A stretch of 14,302 nucleotides of DNA from Gammaproteobacteria bacterium (GCA_030426705.1 JAUHXW010000037.1:1-14302); one strand, 5' to 3'; positions 1 to 7,488 are shown, counted from the first letter of the stretch. Notes: generated from the letters alone by a model not told the origin. Numbers and translations: made by a program.

Positions 1-778
1 TCAATCCCAAAGACTTGAAGTAGTTGATGCTTTCAATGATGGCTTTGGGGTTATTGGTGTGGATGAAAACCTTGGTATCTCCTTGTAGCACGGCTTTGGC
101 CGCCTGTAGTTTCAAATTACTGTCTGTGTTTGATGATTTGGCATCTGCAAACAAAGATTTAATCTGATTCACTTTTTCCTGATATTTTTTGTCCTGTTTC
201 AGTTGCATGGTGAAGGTTGCCCAATCAAAGCCTTTGGCCCACTCGGCAGGCCAGTTAACATGCATGGCGTCATCGGCTTTAACCACGGCATCTTCCCAGT
301 TCCAGGCATCAAGCTGAACCACCGATGACGTGCCGCTGATCAAACCGCCAGATGGTGTGGTTTGAGCCAGCAGAATGCCATTGAAGCGCATGGTTGGAAT
401 GCGTTCTGAGTCGGTGTTGTAAGAAGTCAAACTACGAACATTTGGATTCATTTGTCCGGTTTCAGTGGTGTCCAATGTGGCTTTCACTGCATCAACCTCT
501 GTCAAACCCAGATTGGTGTTGGGCAAAATAAAGCCGGGATAGATGTGTGCACCCTTGAGGTCTATTTCATTCCCGGTGTAGGGTGCTTTGTAAAAGCCAG
601 CGCGGACAATTTTGCCATCAGCAATGGCGAATTGCGCATTCTCAAGCACTTCGCCATTGCCTACATGAATGTTGGCATTGATAAATACTTTTTCGGCAGT
701 TTTGCCATTGGGTGCCGGCGTTAAGGCCACAACAGCCAATGAACACAGCAATAAAGCTAAAGTGGTTAATTTTTTCAT
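1..778 (-). CDS. Secreted amidohydrolase-family protein, C-terminus outside the window
   Basis: This open frame reads from ATG at 778 to the window edge without a stop, about 259 residues, so it is the N-terminal part of a longer protein. Residues 1-18 or so are a signal peptide (MKKLTTLALLLCSLAVVAL), which suggests export to the periplasm. Next comes the small beta-rich entry of the amidohydrolase (imidazolonepropionase-like) superfamily, with the phrases FINANIHVGNGEVLENAQF and HIYPGFI. Where active members carry the metal-binding HxH, this protein has NTN (GFILPNTNLGL), so this half probably does not bind metal in the usual way. Its start overlaps the stop of the upstream amidohydrolase gene by four bases (ATGA), which indicates translational coupling. 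The closest family pattern is the pair of secreted amidohydrolases found side by side in several Gram-negative bacteria. The substrate is unknown. The family call is fairly sure; the reaction is not. Confidence 0.82.
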   Translation of the reverse strand, partial: MKKLTTLALLLCSLAVVALTPAPNGKTAEKVFINANIHVGNGEVLENAQFAIADGKIVRAGFYKAPYTGNEIDLKGAHIYPGFILPNTNLGLTEVDAVKATLDTTETGQMNPNVRSLTSYNTDSERIPTMRFNGILLAQTTPSGGLISGTSSVVQLDAWNWEDAVVKADDAMHVNWPAEWAKGFDWATFTMQLKQDKKYQEKVNQIKSLFADAKSSNTDSNLKLQAAKAVLQGDTKVFIHTNNPKAIIESINYFKSLGL

Positions 779-3777
779 TGATGTGCTCCTGTGAAGAATA
801 ATTGGTCAATCTCGTGATATCCGGTGATGCTTTCACATTCAAATGTTTTGGGTGGTTTGGATTTGAAGGGTGATTTCTTACCTGTGCTGTTTTTAGTTAA
901 ATCAATCAAACGCTGTCTTTCATCAGCAATTTTTTGTTCAGTTTCTGCCAAGGTATCACGATCAAAATAAATCACGCCATCGACCATGGTTTTTTCAGCC
1001 AGTGCATATATTGACAAAGGGTTGTCAGACCACAACACCAGATCAGCGTCTTTACCCGCCTTGATACTGCCCATACGATCATCGAGGTGCAATAACTTGG
1101 CAGGATTTAAAGTTACCAGTTTCCAGGCATCGGTTTCACTCAAGCCACCATATTTAACAGATTTAGCGGCTTCCTGATTGAGGCGACGAGACATTTCTGC
1201 GGAATCTGAATTGATGGCAGTGACCACACCGGCATTGTTCATCAAAGCGGCATTGTATGGAATCGCATAGTTGACTTCCCATTTATAAGCCCACCAATCT
1301 GCAAAGGTAGAACCGCCAACGCCATGCTCATGCATTTTATCAGCCAATTTATAGCCTTCCAGAATGTGGGTAAAGGTGTTGATGTTAAAGCCAAAATCAT
1401 CAGCGACATGCATCAACATATTGATTTCGGATTGCACATAGGAGTGACAGGATACGAAACGATCTTGATTAACGACTTCAAGGGTGGCTTCCATCGCCAG
1501 GTCTTTGCGTGGTGGTGTGGCATTCTTTTTAGCTCTAGCGCTCAATTTGTTGTAGTCATGCCAGGCTTTTTCATAGGCTTTGGCCTGAGTAAAAGCATCA
1601 CGGTATACCTGTTCTACACCCATACGGGTCAATGGGTAACGAATGGATTCTTTACTGCTGGAGCGTTTAACGTTTTCACCCAAAGCAAATTTAATAAAAC
1701 CATCAGCGCCATCTATCAGCATGTCTTCCGGATTATCCACGCCCCAGCGCAATTTAACCAATGCAGATTGTCCGCCAATCGGATTGGCAGAACCGTGCAA
1801 TAATTGAGCGGCAGTGACACCACCGGCCAGGTTGCGGTAAATATTCACATCGTGAGGGTTGACCACATCTTTCATGCGAACCATGGAAGAATTGACCGCG
1901 ACATCATTAACAGACAACAAAGCAATATGCGCGTGTTCATCAATGATACCAGAGGTCAAATGCTTACCGGTGCCATCAATAGTTACGGTTTCTTTACCAG
2001 CTTTCAGGTTTTGACCGATGCTTTTGATTTTGCCGTTGACCACCAGAACATCAGTTTCAGTCAAAACGCCATGTTCTTCGTTGGTCCAAACGGTGGCGTT
2101 CTTAATCAGCACACTATCGGAAGAATTAACAGCTGCCAGACCATAAGGTGAGAAGGGTTGTGGAATCGATGGAAACTCAATGGTGTCATCCGCTTCCTTG
2201 TTTTCTTCATCAGTCTTGCTGTCTTCAGTTTTACTCAACTGCCATTCACTGTCGTCAATAGCAACCAGCATGCGGTCTTTGAGCACACCAAAGTATTTGT
2301 TTTCATCATTGTCGTCTTTGATGGTCAAATTCATGAAGTTGCCTGAGGCTTTGAGGCTGTATTTATGTTTGTCTTCCTCATCGATGGCTGATAATTTGAA
2401 TTTGCCGCCTTCGTTTTTCAATTTGAAACTGAAGTTGTTATCACCATCAGTTAATTGATAAGTGCCGGGCAATAATTTGGGGAGGCCTTTAACTGTGTAA
2501 GGTTGGCCTGCAACCCAGGTTTCAGCAATTTGAGTGTCTTTGTCCAACAAAGGACCATCGGTAACGACCATATTGGCATAGCTGTTTTTTTGTAGTTGTC
2601 CCAACTCTGATGTGCCCAAAATTTTTGCGGGTATCGTTGTCAAAGAGGCTAAAGTTGTTTGTTCGGACAAACCCTTTTCATGAGCTGTTCTCAAGTCTCT
2701 CAGAAATGATGAGAGGGCTTTGGGTCCATCGTTTGGAACCACAGCAAAACGGACGCCATTTTTCTCTAACAAAGCCGGATTAAAAGGAGCCACTTCCCAT
2801 TCCTTCAAATCTGCGTATTCGATGTTCCAGGCATCAAGTTCATCGTTAATGGCTGGTGCATCTGGTTTTTTCAGAGGTACGATCAAGGTTTGTTGGCTGT
2901 CCTTGATGGCTTTGAGGTTTTTATAAGAATCAGCATGAGTCCGCACCACAAAACGGTCATCAAACTCATCGGCGATTTTCTTGACCAATAAAGTTTGTTG
3001 CCAGTTTTTGCTGTCAAATATTTTGGGCAGGTTTTTGTTTTGATTGAAAGCGGTCAAATCCAGATCGGTCATTTCACTTTGTTTTTTGTACCACTCAGCA
3101 TCCATATAAGTTTGTCTGATCAGCGCCACGGAGCCCATCAATGATATGGGATAATCCTGTTTAGAGGAACCTTTATCAAAGGAAAAATGCTGTGCAGCTT
3201 TGCTGGCTAAGATGTTGAGTTCAGCCGGTTGGTCAGCCAGATGAGTCAACACGGAAGTGCCACGCATGATACCGTCTTTGTTGTGGCTGAGTGCGGTGGT
3301 GAAACCGGCAGCACGGAACTCAGCATTGGTTTTGGCATCGGTTTTGAAAACGCTGGCAGCATCAAATGAGGCTTTGATGGCTTCATTGCTGTTGTATGCG
3401 CCTTCATTGGTACTGTTTAATGTTTCGGCTTTACCCCACTGAAAAGGTGGTTTTTTGGCCGGTTCGGGTAATCCAACTGATGCATCCAGGTGGATAAAAC
3501 CTGGGTAAATGTGCATGCCAGTGTAGTCTTTTTTGATTGCATTATCTGGTGCATTGTTACTGGCATTGATACCAACAACGCGGTCGTTTTGAATCAAAAC
3601 AGTGGCGTTATCCAGTGTTTCTGTTGGGTTGATATGAACTGTGGCATGTTGCAATGCAATGACTGAATTGCGTTCATCAATGGTGCCATTGACCACAGCT
3701 GTGGGTACATTGGCTGCTTGGCCTAATTGGCACAAAGTCAGCGCAGCCAGCGCAGTGAGCTTGGTTTTTATTTTCAT
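775..3777 (-). CDS. Secreted tandem amidohydrolase, degenerate N-domain and intact C-domain
   Basis: This 1000-residue exported protein has a signal peptide at residues 1-21 and two amidohydrolase units. The N-terminal unit (about 25-430) lacks the metal HxH: at GFIHLDASVGL (93-103) the two histidines are replaced by Asp98 and Ser100. An acidic, lysine-rich beta segment (about 435-535) links the units. The C-terminal unit (about 550-945) keeps the motif as IIDEHAHIAL with His615 and His617. It also has the conserved KFALGENVKR stretch (696-705), His778 (SCHSY), His804 (TFTHILEG) and Asp858 (NSDSAE), the expected metal and catalytic set. The fold is the imidazolonepropionase-like family; known relatives hydrolyse cyclic amides, dipeptides or similar bonds, so a peptidase-like or amide hydrolase role in the periplasm is inferred. 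The ATG at 3777 shares one base with the upstream stop (TAATG), and the stop overlaps the next amidohydrolase start (ATGA). The last 30 residues are an unusual aromatic and acidic tail. Confidence 0.85.
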   Translation of the reverse strand: MKIKTKLTALAALTLCQLGQAANVPTAVVNGTIDERNSVIALQHATVHINPTETLDNATVLIQNDRVVGINASNNAPDNAIKKDYTGMHIYPGFIHLDASVGLPEPAKKPPFQWGKAETLNSTNEGAYNSNEAIKASFDAASVFKTDAKTNAEFRAAGFTTALSHNKDGIMRGTSVLTHLADQPAELNILASKAAQHFSFDKGSSKQDYPISLMGSVALIRQTYMDAEWYKKQSEMTDLDLTAFNQNKNLPKIFDSKNWQQTLLVKKIADEFDDRFVVRTHADSYKNLKAIKDSQQTLIVPLKKPDAPAINDELDAWNIEYADLKEWEVAPFNPALLEKNGVRFAVVPNDGPKALSSFLRDLRTAHEKGLSEQTTLASLTTIPAKILGTSELGQLQKNSYANMVVTDGPLLDKDTQIAETWVAGQPYTVKGLPKLLPGTYQLTDGDNNFSFKLKNEGGKFKLSAIDEEDKHKYSLKASGNFMNLTIKDDNDENKYFGVLKDRMLVAIDDSEWQLSKTEDSKTDEENKEADDTIEFPSIPQPFSPYGLAAVNSSDSVLIKNATVWTNEEHGVLTETDVLVVNGKIKSIGQNLKAGKETVTIDGTGKHLTSGIIDEHAHIALLSVNDVAVNSSMVRMKDVVNPHDVNIYRNLAGGVTAAQLLHGSANPIGGQSALVKLRWGVDNPEDMLIDGADGFIKFALGENVKRSSSKESIRYPLTRMGVEQVYRDAFTQAKAYEKAWHDYNKLSARAKKNATPPRKDLAMEATLEVVNQDRFVSCHSYVQSEINMLMHVADDFGFNINTFTHILEGYKLADKMHEHGVGGSTFADWWAYKWEVNYAIPYNAALMNNAGVVTAINSDSAEMSRRLNQEAAKSVKYGGLSETDAWKLVTLNPAKLLHLDDRMGSIKAGKDADLVLWSDNPLSIYALAEKTMVDGVIYFDRDTLAETEQKIADERQRLIDLTKNSTGKKSPFKSKPPKTFECESITGYHEIDQLFFTGAHQ

Positions 3778-4307
3778 TATTTTCCTAATTTAAGAAGTCG
3801 AGTTAAAAGTTTTGAAGTGGTGACCGGATCTTTCAATAACCAGGCATGATGAATTGCCCGGTTTATTTCAGAGCCAATCAAACGATGCACTTTCTCTCCA
3901 TCAATAATGATTTCAGTTCCGGCATCAGGGGAATAATTGAATAGCCATCGATCATAGCGATTGGCTTCGGGAAGTTTTTTTAATAACCTGTTGATGATGG
4001 TTTGGTTGAATTTAATGGATTCAGGGCCGTCCAATTGTGCTTCAATCAATTCTTTGAAATGTTGATCTACTTGTTCATCGGACATGACAGGAGCCAACCA
4101 CTCAATATCAAACTGTATAAGCTGAACACCATTTTTAATGTCATCTACATCATGGATGCCTTTGGGTGCCATCAGATTGATGCGATAGGGTGTTTTATAG
4201 CCCCAAACAATTTCAGCTTCGCCCAATTTAACCCATTGATTGACGCTGTTGTTTTGTGCCAATACAGAAGTTGTTAATAACAATAAAATAAAGAATATTC
4301 TTCGCAT
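3777..4307 (-). CDS. Exported chalcone isomerase-like protein
   Basis: The protein has 176 residues from ATG at 4307 and an obvious signal peptide (MRRIFFILLLLTTSVLAQ, cleavage after about residue 18). The mature part resembles the bacterial chalcone isomerase-like domain. A 'KLGEAEIVWGYKTPYRINL' opening strand is followed by 'QLIQFDIEWLAPVMSDEQV' and a late 'FNYSPDAGTEIIIDGEKV' hairpin, and the end is a helix with the typical 'AIHHAWL' tail. Bacterial members of this fold are usually exported and their function is unknown; plant-type isomerase activity should not be assumed. It is the first gene of the operon with the two amidohydrolases and its stop shares one base with the next ATG. A TTG three bases upstream was rejected because the promoter leaves room only for the ATG. 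There is no Shine-Dalgarno sequence, which fits a leaderless message. The fold assignment rests on pattern memory rather than a profile search. Confidence 0.7.
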   Translation of the reverse strand: MRRIFFILLLLTTSVLAQNNSVNQWVKLGEAEIVWGYKTPYRINLMAPKGIHDVDDIKNGVQLIQFDIEWLAPVMSDEQVDQHFKELIEAQLDGPESIKFNQTIINRLLKKLPEANRYDRWLFNYSPDAGTEIIIDGEKVHRLIGSEINRAIHHAWLLKDPVTTSKLLTRLLKLGK

Positions 4308-4313
4308 CAAATC

Positions 4314-4342
4314 ATTATAGATTCAAAACCCAAAATATTCAA
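4314..4342 (-). promoter_or_regulatory. Promoter of the amidohydrolase operon, probably leaderless
   Basis: On the minus strand, -35 TTGAAT (4342-4337) and -10 TATAAT (4319-4314) are separated by exactly 17 bases. Only six bases lie between the -10 and the ATG at 4307. A start site about seven bases past the -10 would fall on or next to the A of the ATG, so the transcript should have no leader. This matches the missing ribosome binding site. Confidence 0.72.
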
Positions 4343-4345
4343 AAG

Positions 4346-4678
4346 GGAATACTCTTGGGGCTTCATTCAAATCTGTTCCCGACAGATTTGAAAGCGACCT
4401 CAGCGAGTATGGCTTATAACTTCGGGCTTACACTCTCTGATTGGCCTGCATGGATGTAGGTCTGTCGCGAGAGCAGGAGCGGTAGAGACCACGACCTACG
4501 GCATTCAGGCAAGGCTTCTTTATCTTCGATAAAATCGCCATACCTTCATTGCCTGCTCTTCGCTCACGGCTTAACGATCATTACATCAAGGCTTCTTGCC
4601 TGCGGCAAATCGCCATGATTTCATGATCTGCCTAACCGAGTGCGCCGGTCGAGCTGCTTAGCAGCTCTACAATGTAGT
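4346..4678. repeat. Compound hairpin repeat element E1
   Basis: This is a non-coding stretch of roughly 330 bases packed with inverted repeats. Its left part matches element E2 on the other side of the tRNA gene. The stems seen are: arms TTCAAATCTGT (4366-4376) and ACAGATTTGAA (4382-4392) around TCCCG; GTAGGTC (4456-4462) with GACCTAC (4493-4499), extended by GCCTG (4444-4448) with CAGGC (4506-4510); TTTATC (4519-4524) with GATAAA (4528-4533); TTGCC (4596-4600) with GGCAA (4604-4608); GAGCTGC (4651-4657) with GCAGCTC (4661-4667); and CTACA (4667-4671) with TGTAG (4673-4677). No protein-coding frame is convincing. It may be an extragenic palindromic (REP/BIME-like or MITE-like) element. I cannot assign a named family, and the exact ends are uncertain. 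Confidence 0.7.
4510..4632. repeat. Two direct copies of a ~46-base unit inside E1
   Basis: Copies at about 4510-4557 and 4587-4632 both begin CAAGGCTTCTT and continue with a small hairpin, then AATCGCCAT, then a CATT or CAT-rich stretch ending CTGC. The hairpin differs in sequence but not in form: TTATC/GATAA in the first copy and TTGCC/GGCAA in the second, each around a three-base loop. The 29-base spacer is unrelated. The spacing and only two copies do not fit a CRISPR array. Confidence 0.6.
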
Positions 4679-4777
4679 CAAAACAAAATAAGTTTACGAA
4701 CGGCACGCAAAAACTTTCCGAAAGAAAATTTAAGGAATATATATCAGGACACAAGTATTTGATTTACAAAAGGAAGT

Positions 4778-4854
4778 TGGTGGCTATAGGTGGACTTGAA
4801 CCACCGACCCCAGCATTATGAATGCTGTGCTCTAACCAACTGAGCTATATAGCC
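4778..4854 (-). tRNA. tRNA-Met (anticodon CAT), elongator type
   Basis: The minus strand folds into a complete 77-base cloverleaf. Acceptor arms GGCTATA (4854-4848) and TATAGCC (4788-4782) pair fully, followed by discriminator A (4781) and an encoded CCA (4780-4778). The D arm reads GCTCAGTTGGTTAGAGC. The anticodon stem CAGCA/TGCTG holds loop TTCATAA with CAT at 4820-4818. The T arm is GGTGG/CCACC around TTCAAGT. Overall it follows E. coli elongator tRNA-Met closely, including the GTTGGTTAGAGCACA stretch. A CAT anticodon could also be the lysidine-modified Ile tRNA, but the body favours elongator Met. The gene lies between two related repeat elements; E2 begins only about six bases beyond its 5' end, so its promoter must lie beyond or within that repeat. 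Confidence 0.95.
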
Positions 4855-4860
4855 ACTAAT

Positions 4861-5010
4861 AAGGAATGTCTTTGAGCTTTCATTCAAATTTGTTCCCGAC
4901 AAATTTGAAAGCGGCTACTGCAGACATGATATTAAATCTCACGCGCCTCGCTTCTGATTCGCTTACGCTCACCAACCGTCAAGGCGGAAGAGTTGCTAAG
5001 CAACTCTTTC
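4861..5010. repeat. Hairpin repeat element E2, relative of E1
   Basis: This non-coding element begins about six bases from the tRNA 5' end. Its first ~55 bases align with E1 (4348-4400): a shared GGAAT, then CATTCAAAT, then the same 11-bp hairpin with the same TCCCG loop, then GAAAGCG. Here the arms are TTCAAATTTGT (4883-4893) and ACAAATTTGAA (4899-4909), so the C-G pair of E1 is T-A in E2. A second hairpin, AGAGTTGC (4989-4996) with GCAACTCT (5000-5007), corresponds to GAGCTGC/GCAGCTC of E1, again with a C-G to T-A exchange. E2 lacks the 46-base duplicated module. A 64-codon frame across it is not believable as a gene. Confidence 0.68.
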
Positions 5011-5022
5011 TCGAGAGCGCGA

Positions 5023-5051
5023 ATTTTCTTATCAAACACTTATATTGTCAA
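5023..5051 (-). promoter_or_regulatory. Possible distal tRNA-Met promoter
   Basis: A perfect -35 TTGACA (5051-5046) on the minus strand is followed, 17 bases on, by GAAAAT (5028-5023), four of six matches to a -10. It is the only good candidate upstream of the tRNA gene, about 160 bases away. If it is used, the precursor would carry all of element E2 as a 5' leader. The weak -10 keeps this tentative. Confidence 0.35.
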
Positions 5052-5190
5052 GTGGTTTAAGAAAAAAAACCGATAAAGGTTGATGAGCCGATGTTTGCAT
5101 GAAAACATGCTTGACTCAAGCTTATACAAGAAGTCAGCTGTCAAATATTCAAAAAATGGTTTTATTAAATTGCACAAAAGCTTTTTTCTG

Positions 5191-5196
5191 TATAAT
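5191..5196 (+). promoter_or_regulatory. -10 box of the 216-residue secreted protein gene
   Basis: A consensus TATAAT lies 30 bases before the ATG at 5227. A weak -35 (TTGCAC, 5170-5175) sits 15 bases upstream, shorter than ideal. The ribosome binding site AAGGGA (5214-5219) is seven bases before the ATG and fixes that start. The rest of 5011-5190 shows only a small GCATG/CATGC hairpin (5097-5110) and an AT-rich run. Confidence 0.55.
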
Positions 5197-5226
5197 AATA
5201 TGATCTTCAATTAAAGGGAATTTCAA

Positions 5227-5877
5227 ATGAGAATTCTATTTATTTCATTCTTGACGTTATTTTTTTCTGCGAATGTCATAGCTGCAACTTATGTTTTTCA
5301 AGGCAGTCAATACCAAACTGTTTACGGTGATAATTACACCACACAAATGCGTCTTACTGGAAACATGGTCACCAGTCAAGTATTAACACCAGATATGTCC
5401 TCATCACAGATTTTAACTTTGATTGAGTCTTTCAGTTTCAATGATGGTGTTCAAACCTTAACACAAAACAACTCTGAGTTTATCCAGTTTTATATGAGTG
5501 CAGATAATGATGGCTTGCCATTTGCATGGGATTTAAGGGTTGCAAGAACGCCAGTCGCGGATGAAGTGGGAGAATTGTTTGACGTGATTCATTTCTTTTT
5601 TAGTTTAAACACAGAAGGCTTTGATGAAGTACAACATGTTTCCAGTGAGCCTTGTAGTGGATTATATCTTGGTATTTGCGACAGCAGCAATGGAATGACA
5701 AATTCTGGTATATTCAATGCATCGCCAAGTTTAAATAGAAATCAATGGACGTTATTAGGTGGAAATGGTGTTCAGGCAGTTCCCATCAATCAATTTTACT
5801 TTTTATTGTTACTTGGATTATTAACCTTACTAATAACTCATTATGTGCTGAAAAAAAACCATGGCGATAATCATTGA
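5227..5877 (+). CDS. Secreted, C-terminally anchored protein of unknown function
   Basis: I do not recognise the family. The 216-residue product has a signal peptide (MRILFISFLTLFFSANVIAA, cleavage near residue 20). A mature, mostly beta-rich and hydroxyl-rich domain follows, with few charges. It contains one cysteine pair in CSGLYLGIC (about residues 140-150) that could form a disulfide. Near the C-terminus, 'VPINQFYFLLLLGLLTLLITHYVLKK' is a proline-containing lead, one membrane helix and a basic tail. This layout recalls IPTL/PEP-CTERM-type sorting signals, although the signature is not canonical. So the protein is probably exported and held or processed at the membrane. It has its own promoter and a clear ribosome binding site, is monocistronic, and converges with prfC with 33 bases between stops. 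No terminator hairpin is visible in that gap. Confidence 0.72.
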   Translation: MRILFISFLTLFFSANVIAATYVFQGSQYQTVYGDNYTTQMRLTGNMVTSQVLTPDMSSSQILTLIESFSFNDGVQTLTQNNSEFIQFYMSADNDGLPFAWDLRVARTPVADEVGELFDVIHFFFSLNTEGFDEVQHVSSEPCSGLYLGICDSSNGMTNSGIFNASPSLNRNQWTLLGGNGVQAVPINQFYFLLLLGLLTLLITHYVLKKNHGDNH

Positions 5878-5910
5878 GAATCTTGCTAACATTTAGTTTC
5901 TTTATTTAAT

Positions 5911-7488
5911 TCAGGACTTCAATGTTTCCGTTGTGTTATGGAATCTGATGTCTGGATGACGGTCTTGTGCCAATTGTAAATTAACCATTGAAGGTGCGAG
6001 GTAAACCAAATGGCCATGCGCATCTTCAGCCAAATTGGCCTCGTTCTTATTGCGGAATTGCTGCATTTTTTTGGCATCATCTGCATCCACCCAATAAGCT
6101 GTTCTGGTATCTACGTTTTCAAATATGGCTTCAACGTTGTATTCGCGTTTGAGGCGATAGGCAACCACTTCAAATTGCAACACACCGACTGCGCCCAATA
6201 TCAAATCATTGCTAATTAATGGTCGGAAAAACTGGGTTGCACCTTCTTCAGACAACTGTGCCAAGCCTTTTTGCAGGGCTTTTAATTTCAAAGGATCTTT
6301 TAATCGAGCACGTCTGAACAGTTCAGGGGCGAAACTTGGGATGCCGGTAAACTGCATGTTTTCACCTTCACTGAAAGAATCGCCGATACTGATGGTGCCG
6401 TGATTGTGAATACCAATGATGTCACCTGGGTAGGCTTTTTCAACATGCCCCCGTTCTTCGGCCATAAAAGTCAGCGCATTGGGAATTTTGATGTCTTTGT
6501 CCGTTCTGGAGTTTTTGAGCTTCATACCCTGGGTGAAAACACCTGAACAAATCCGCATAAATGCTACACGGTCACGGTGGTTAGGGTCCATATTGGCTTG
6601 TATCTTAAAAACAAATCCGGAGCATTTGTCCTCGCCAGGTTCAACCATGCGTTCCGTGGTGGCACGGGGTTGTGGTGCAGGGGCATTTTCAACAAATGAA
6701 TCGAGCAAGGGTTGTACGCCAAAATTGTTGATGGCTGAACCAAAGAATACGGGTGATAGTTTTCCTTGTAGGTACTCATCCAAATCGAACTCATGAGAGG
6801 CGCCTTGAACCAGTTCAATTTCTTCACGCAATTCTTCAGCAGCAACGCCAAGTTTCTCATCCAGTTCTGCTGAATCCAAGCCCTTGATGATGACTGCTTC
6901 CTGGGTTTCGTAATTTTTGCCCGCCTCGTACAACATCACTTCGTCATTGAGAAAATGATAAACACCTTTCAGTCTTTTACCCATACCAATCGGCCAGGTG
7001 ATGGGCGCACATTTGATGTTCAAGACTTCTTCAACTTCATCCAGCAGTTCAATGGGGTCTTTACCTTCTCGGTCTAGTTTGTTTATGAAGGTGTAAATAG
7101 GGGTGGTGCGCAAACGACAAACTTCCATCAATTTGATGGTTCGCTCCTCAACCCCTTTGGCACAATCAATCACCATCAAAGCAGAATCCACTGCAGTTAA
7201 AGTACGGTAGGTGTCTTCTGAAAAGTCGGCATGGCCTGGTGTATCCAATAAATTCATGATGCGACCTTTGTATGGGAACTGCATAATAGAAGAGGTGATG
7301 GATATACCCCGTTCCTGTTCCATGGCCATCCAGTCTGAAGTGGCATGCCGATCAGCTTTACGAGATTTCACCGATCCAGCTACCTGAATGGCACCACCAA
7401 ACAACAGAATTTTTTCTGTAATGGTGGTTTTACCCGCATCGGGATGCGAGATGATGGCAAAAGTTCTGCGGTTTTGGTATTCAGACAT
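5911..7488 (-). CDS. prfC: Peptide chain release factor 3 (RF3)
   Basis: This is a translational GTPase of 525 residues (E. coli RF3 has 529) that recycles RF1 and RF2 from the ribosome after termination. The G motifs are complete: G1 SHPDAGKTT (14-22), G3 DTPGH (82-86), G4 NKLD (136-139) and G5 around GSAINNFG (250-257). The region after G1, SVKSRKADRHATSDWMAMEQERG, is the RF3 type and separates it from EF-G and EF-Tu. The C-terminus ends in the typical SMVNLQLAQDRHPDIRFHNT stretch. The start MSEYQNRRTFAIISHPDAGK gives the expected N-terminal length and no alternative start exists nearby. There is no Shine-Dalgarno sequence: the bases before the ATG are the T-run and arm of a terminator hairpin. 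So the gene is probably expressed from a promoter inside or just before that hairpin, or by read-through from the receptor gene. Confidence 0.97.
   Translation of the reverse strand: MSEYQNRRTFAIISHPDAGKTTITEKILLFGGAIQVAGSVKSRKADRHATSDWMAMEQERGISITSSIMQFPYKGRIMNLLDTPGHADFSEDTYRTLTAVDSALMVIDCAKGVEERTIKLMEVCRLRTTPIYTFINKLDREGKDPIELLDEVEEVLNIKCAPITWPIGMGKRLKGVYHFLNDEVMLYEAGKNYETQEAVIIKGLDSAELDEKLGVAAEELREEIELVQGASHEFDLDEYLQGKLSPVFFGSAINNFGVQPLLDSFVENAPAPQPRATTERMVEPGEDKCSGFVFKIQANMDPNHRDRVAFMRICSGVFTQGMKLKNSRTDKDIKIPNALTFMAEERGHVEKAYPGDIIGIHNHGTISIGDSFSEGENMQFTGIPSFAPELFRRARLKDPLKLKALQKGLAQLSEEGATQFFRPLISNDLILGAVGVLQFEVVAYRLKREYNVEAIFENVDTRTAYWVDADDAKKMQQFRNKNEANLAEDAHGHLVYLAPSMVNLQLAQDRHPDIRFHNTTETLKS

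Noticed and set aside
1324..1803. A 159-codon plus-strand frame
   Set aside because: It is antisense to the well-supported amidohydrolase with its intact metal ligands; the composition is that of a shadow frame.
4510..4632. Possible CRISPR array
   Set aside because: There are only two copies, the repeats are imperfect, and no further spacers or cas genes are present.
4690..4777. Terminator after tRNA-Met
   Set aside because: The CTTTC/GAAAG pairing before a short T-run leaves almost no loop, so it is too weak to call.
4866..5060. A 64-codon plus-strand frame across element E2
   Set aside because: It lies in hairpin repeats, has no ribosome binding site and its sequence gives no believable protein.
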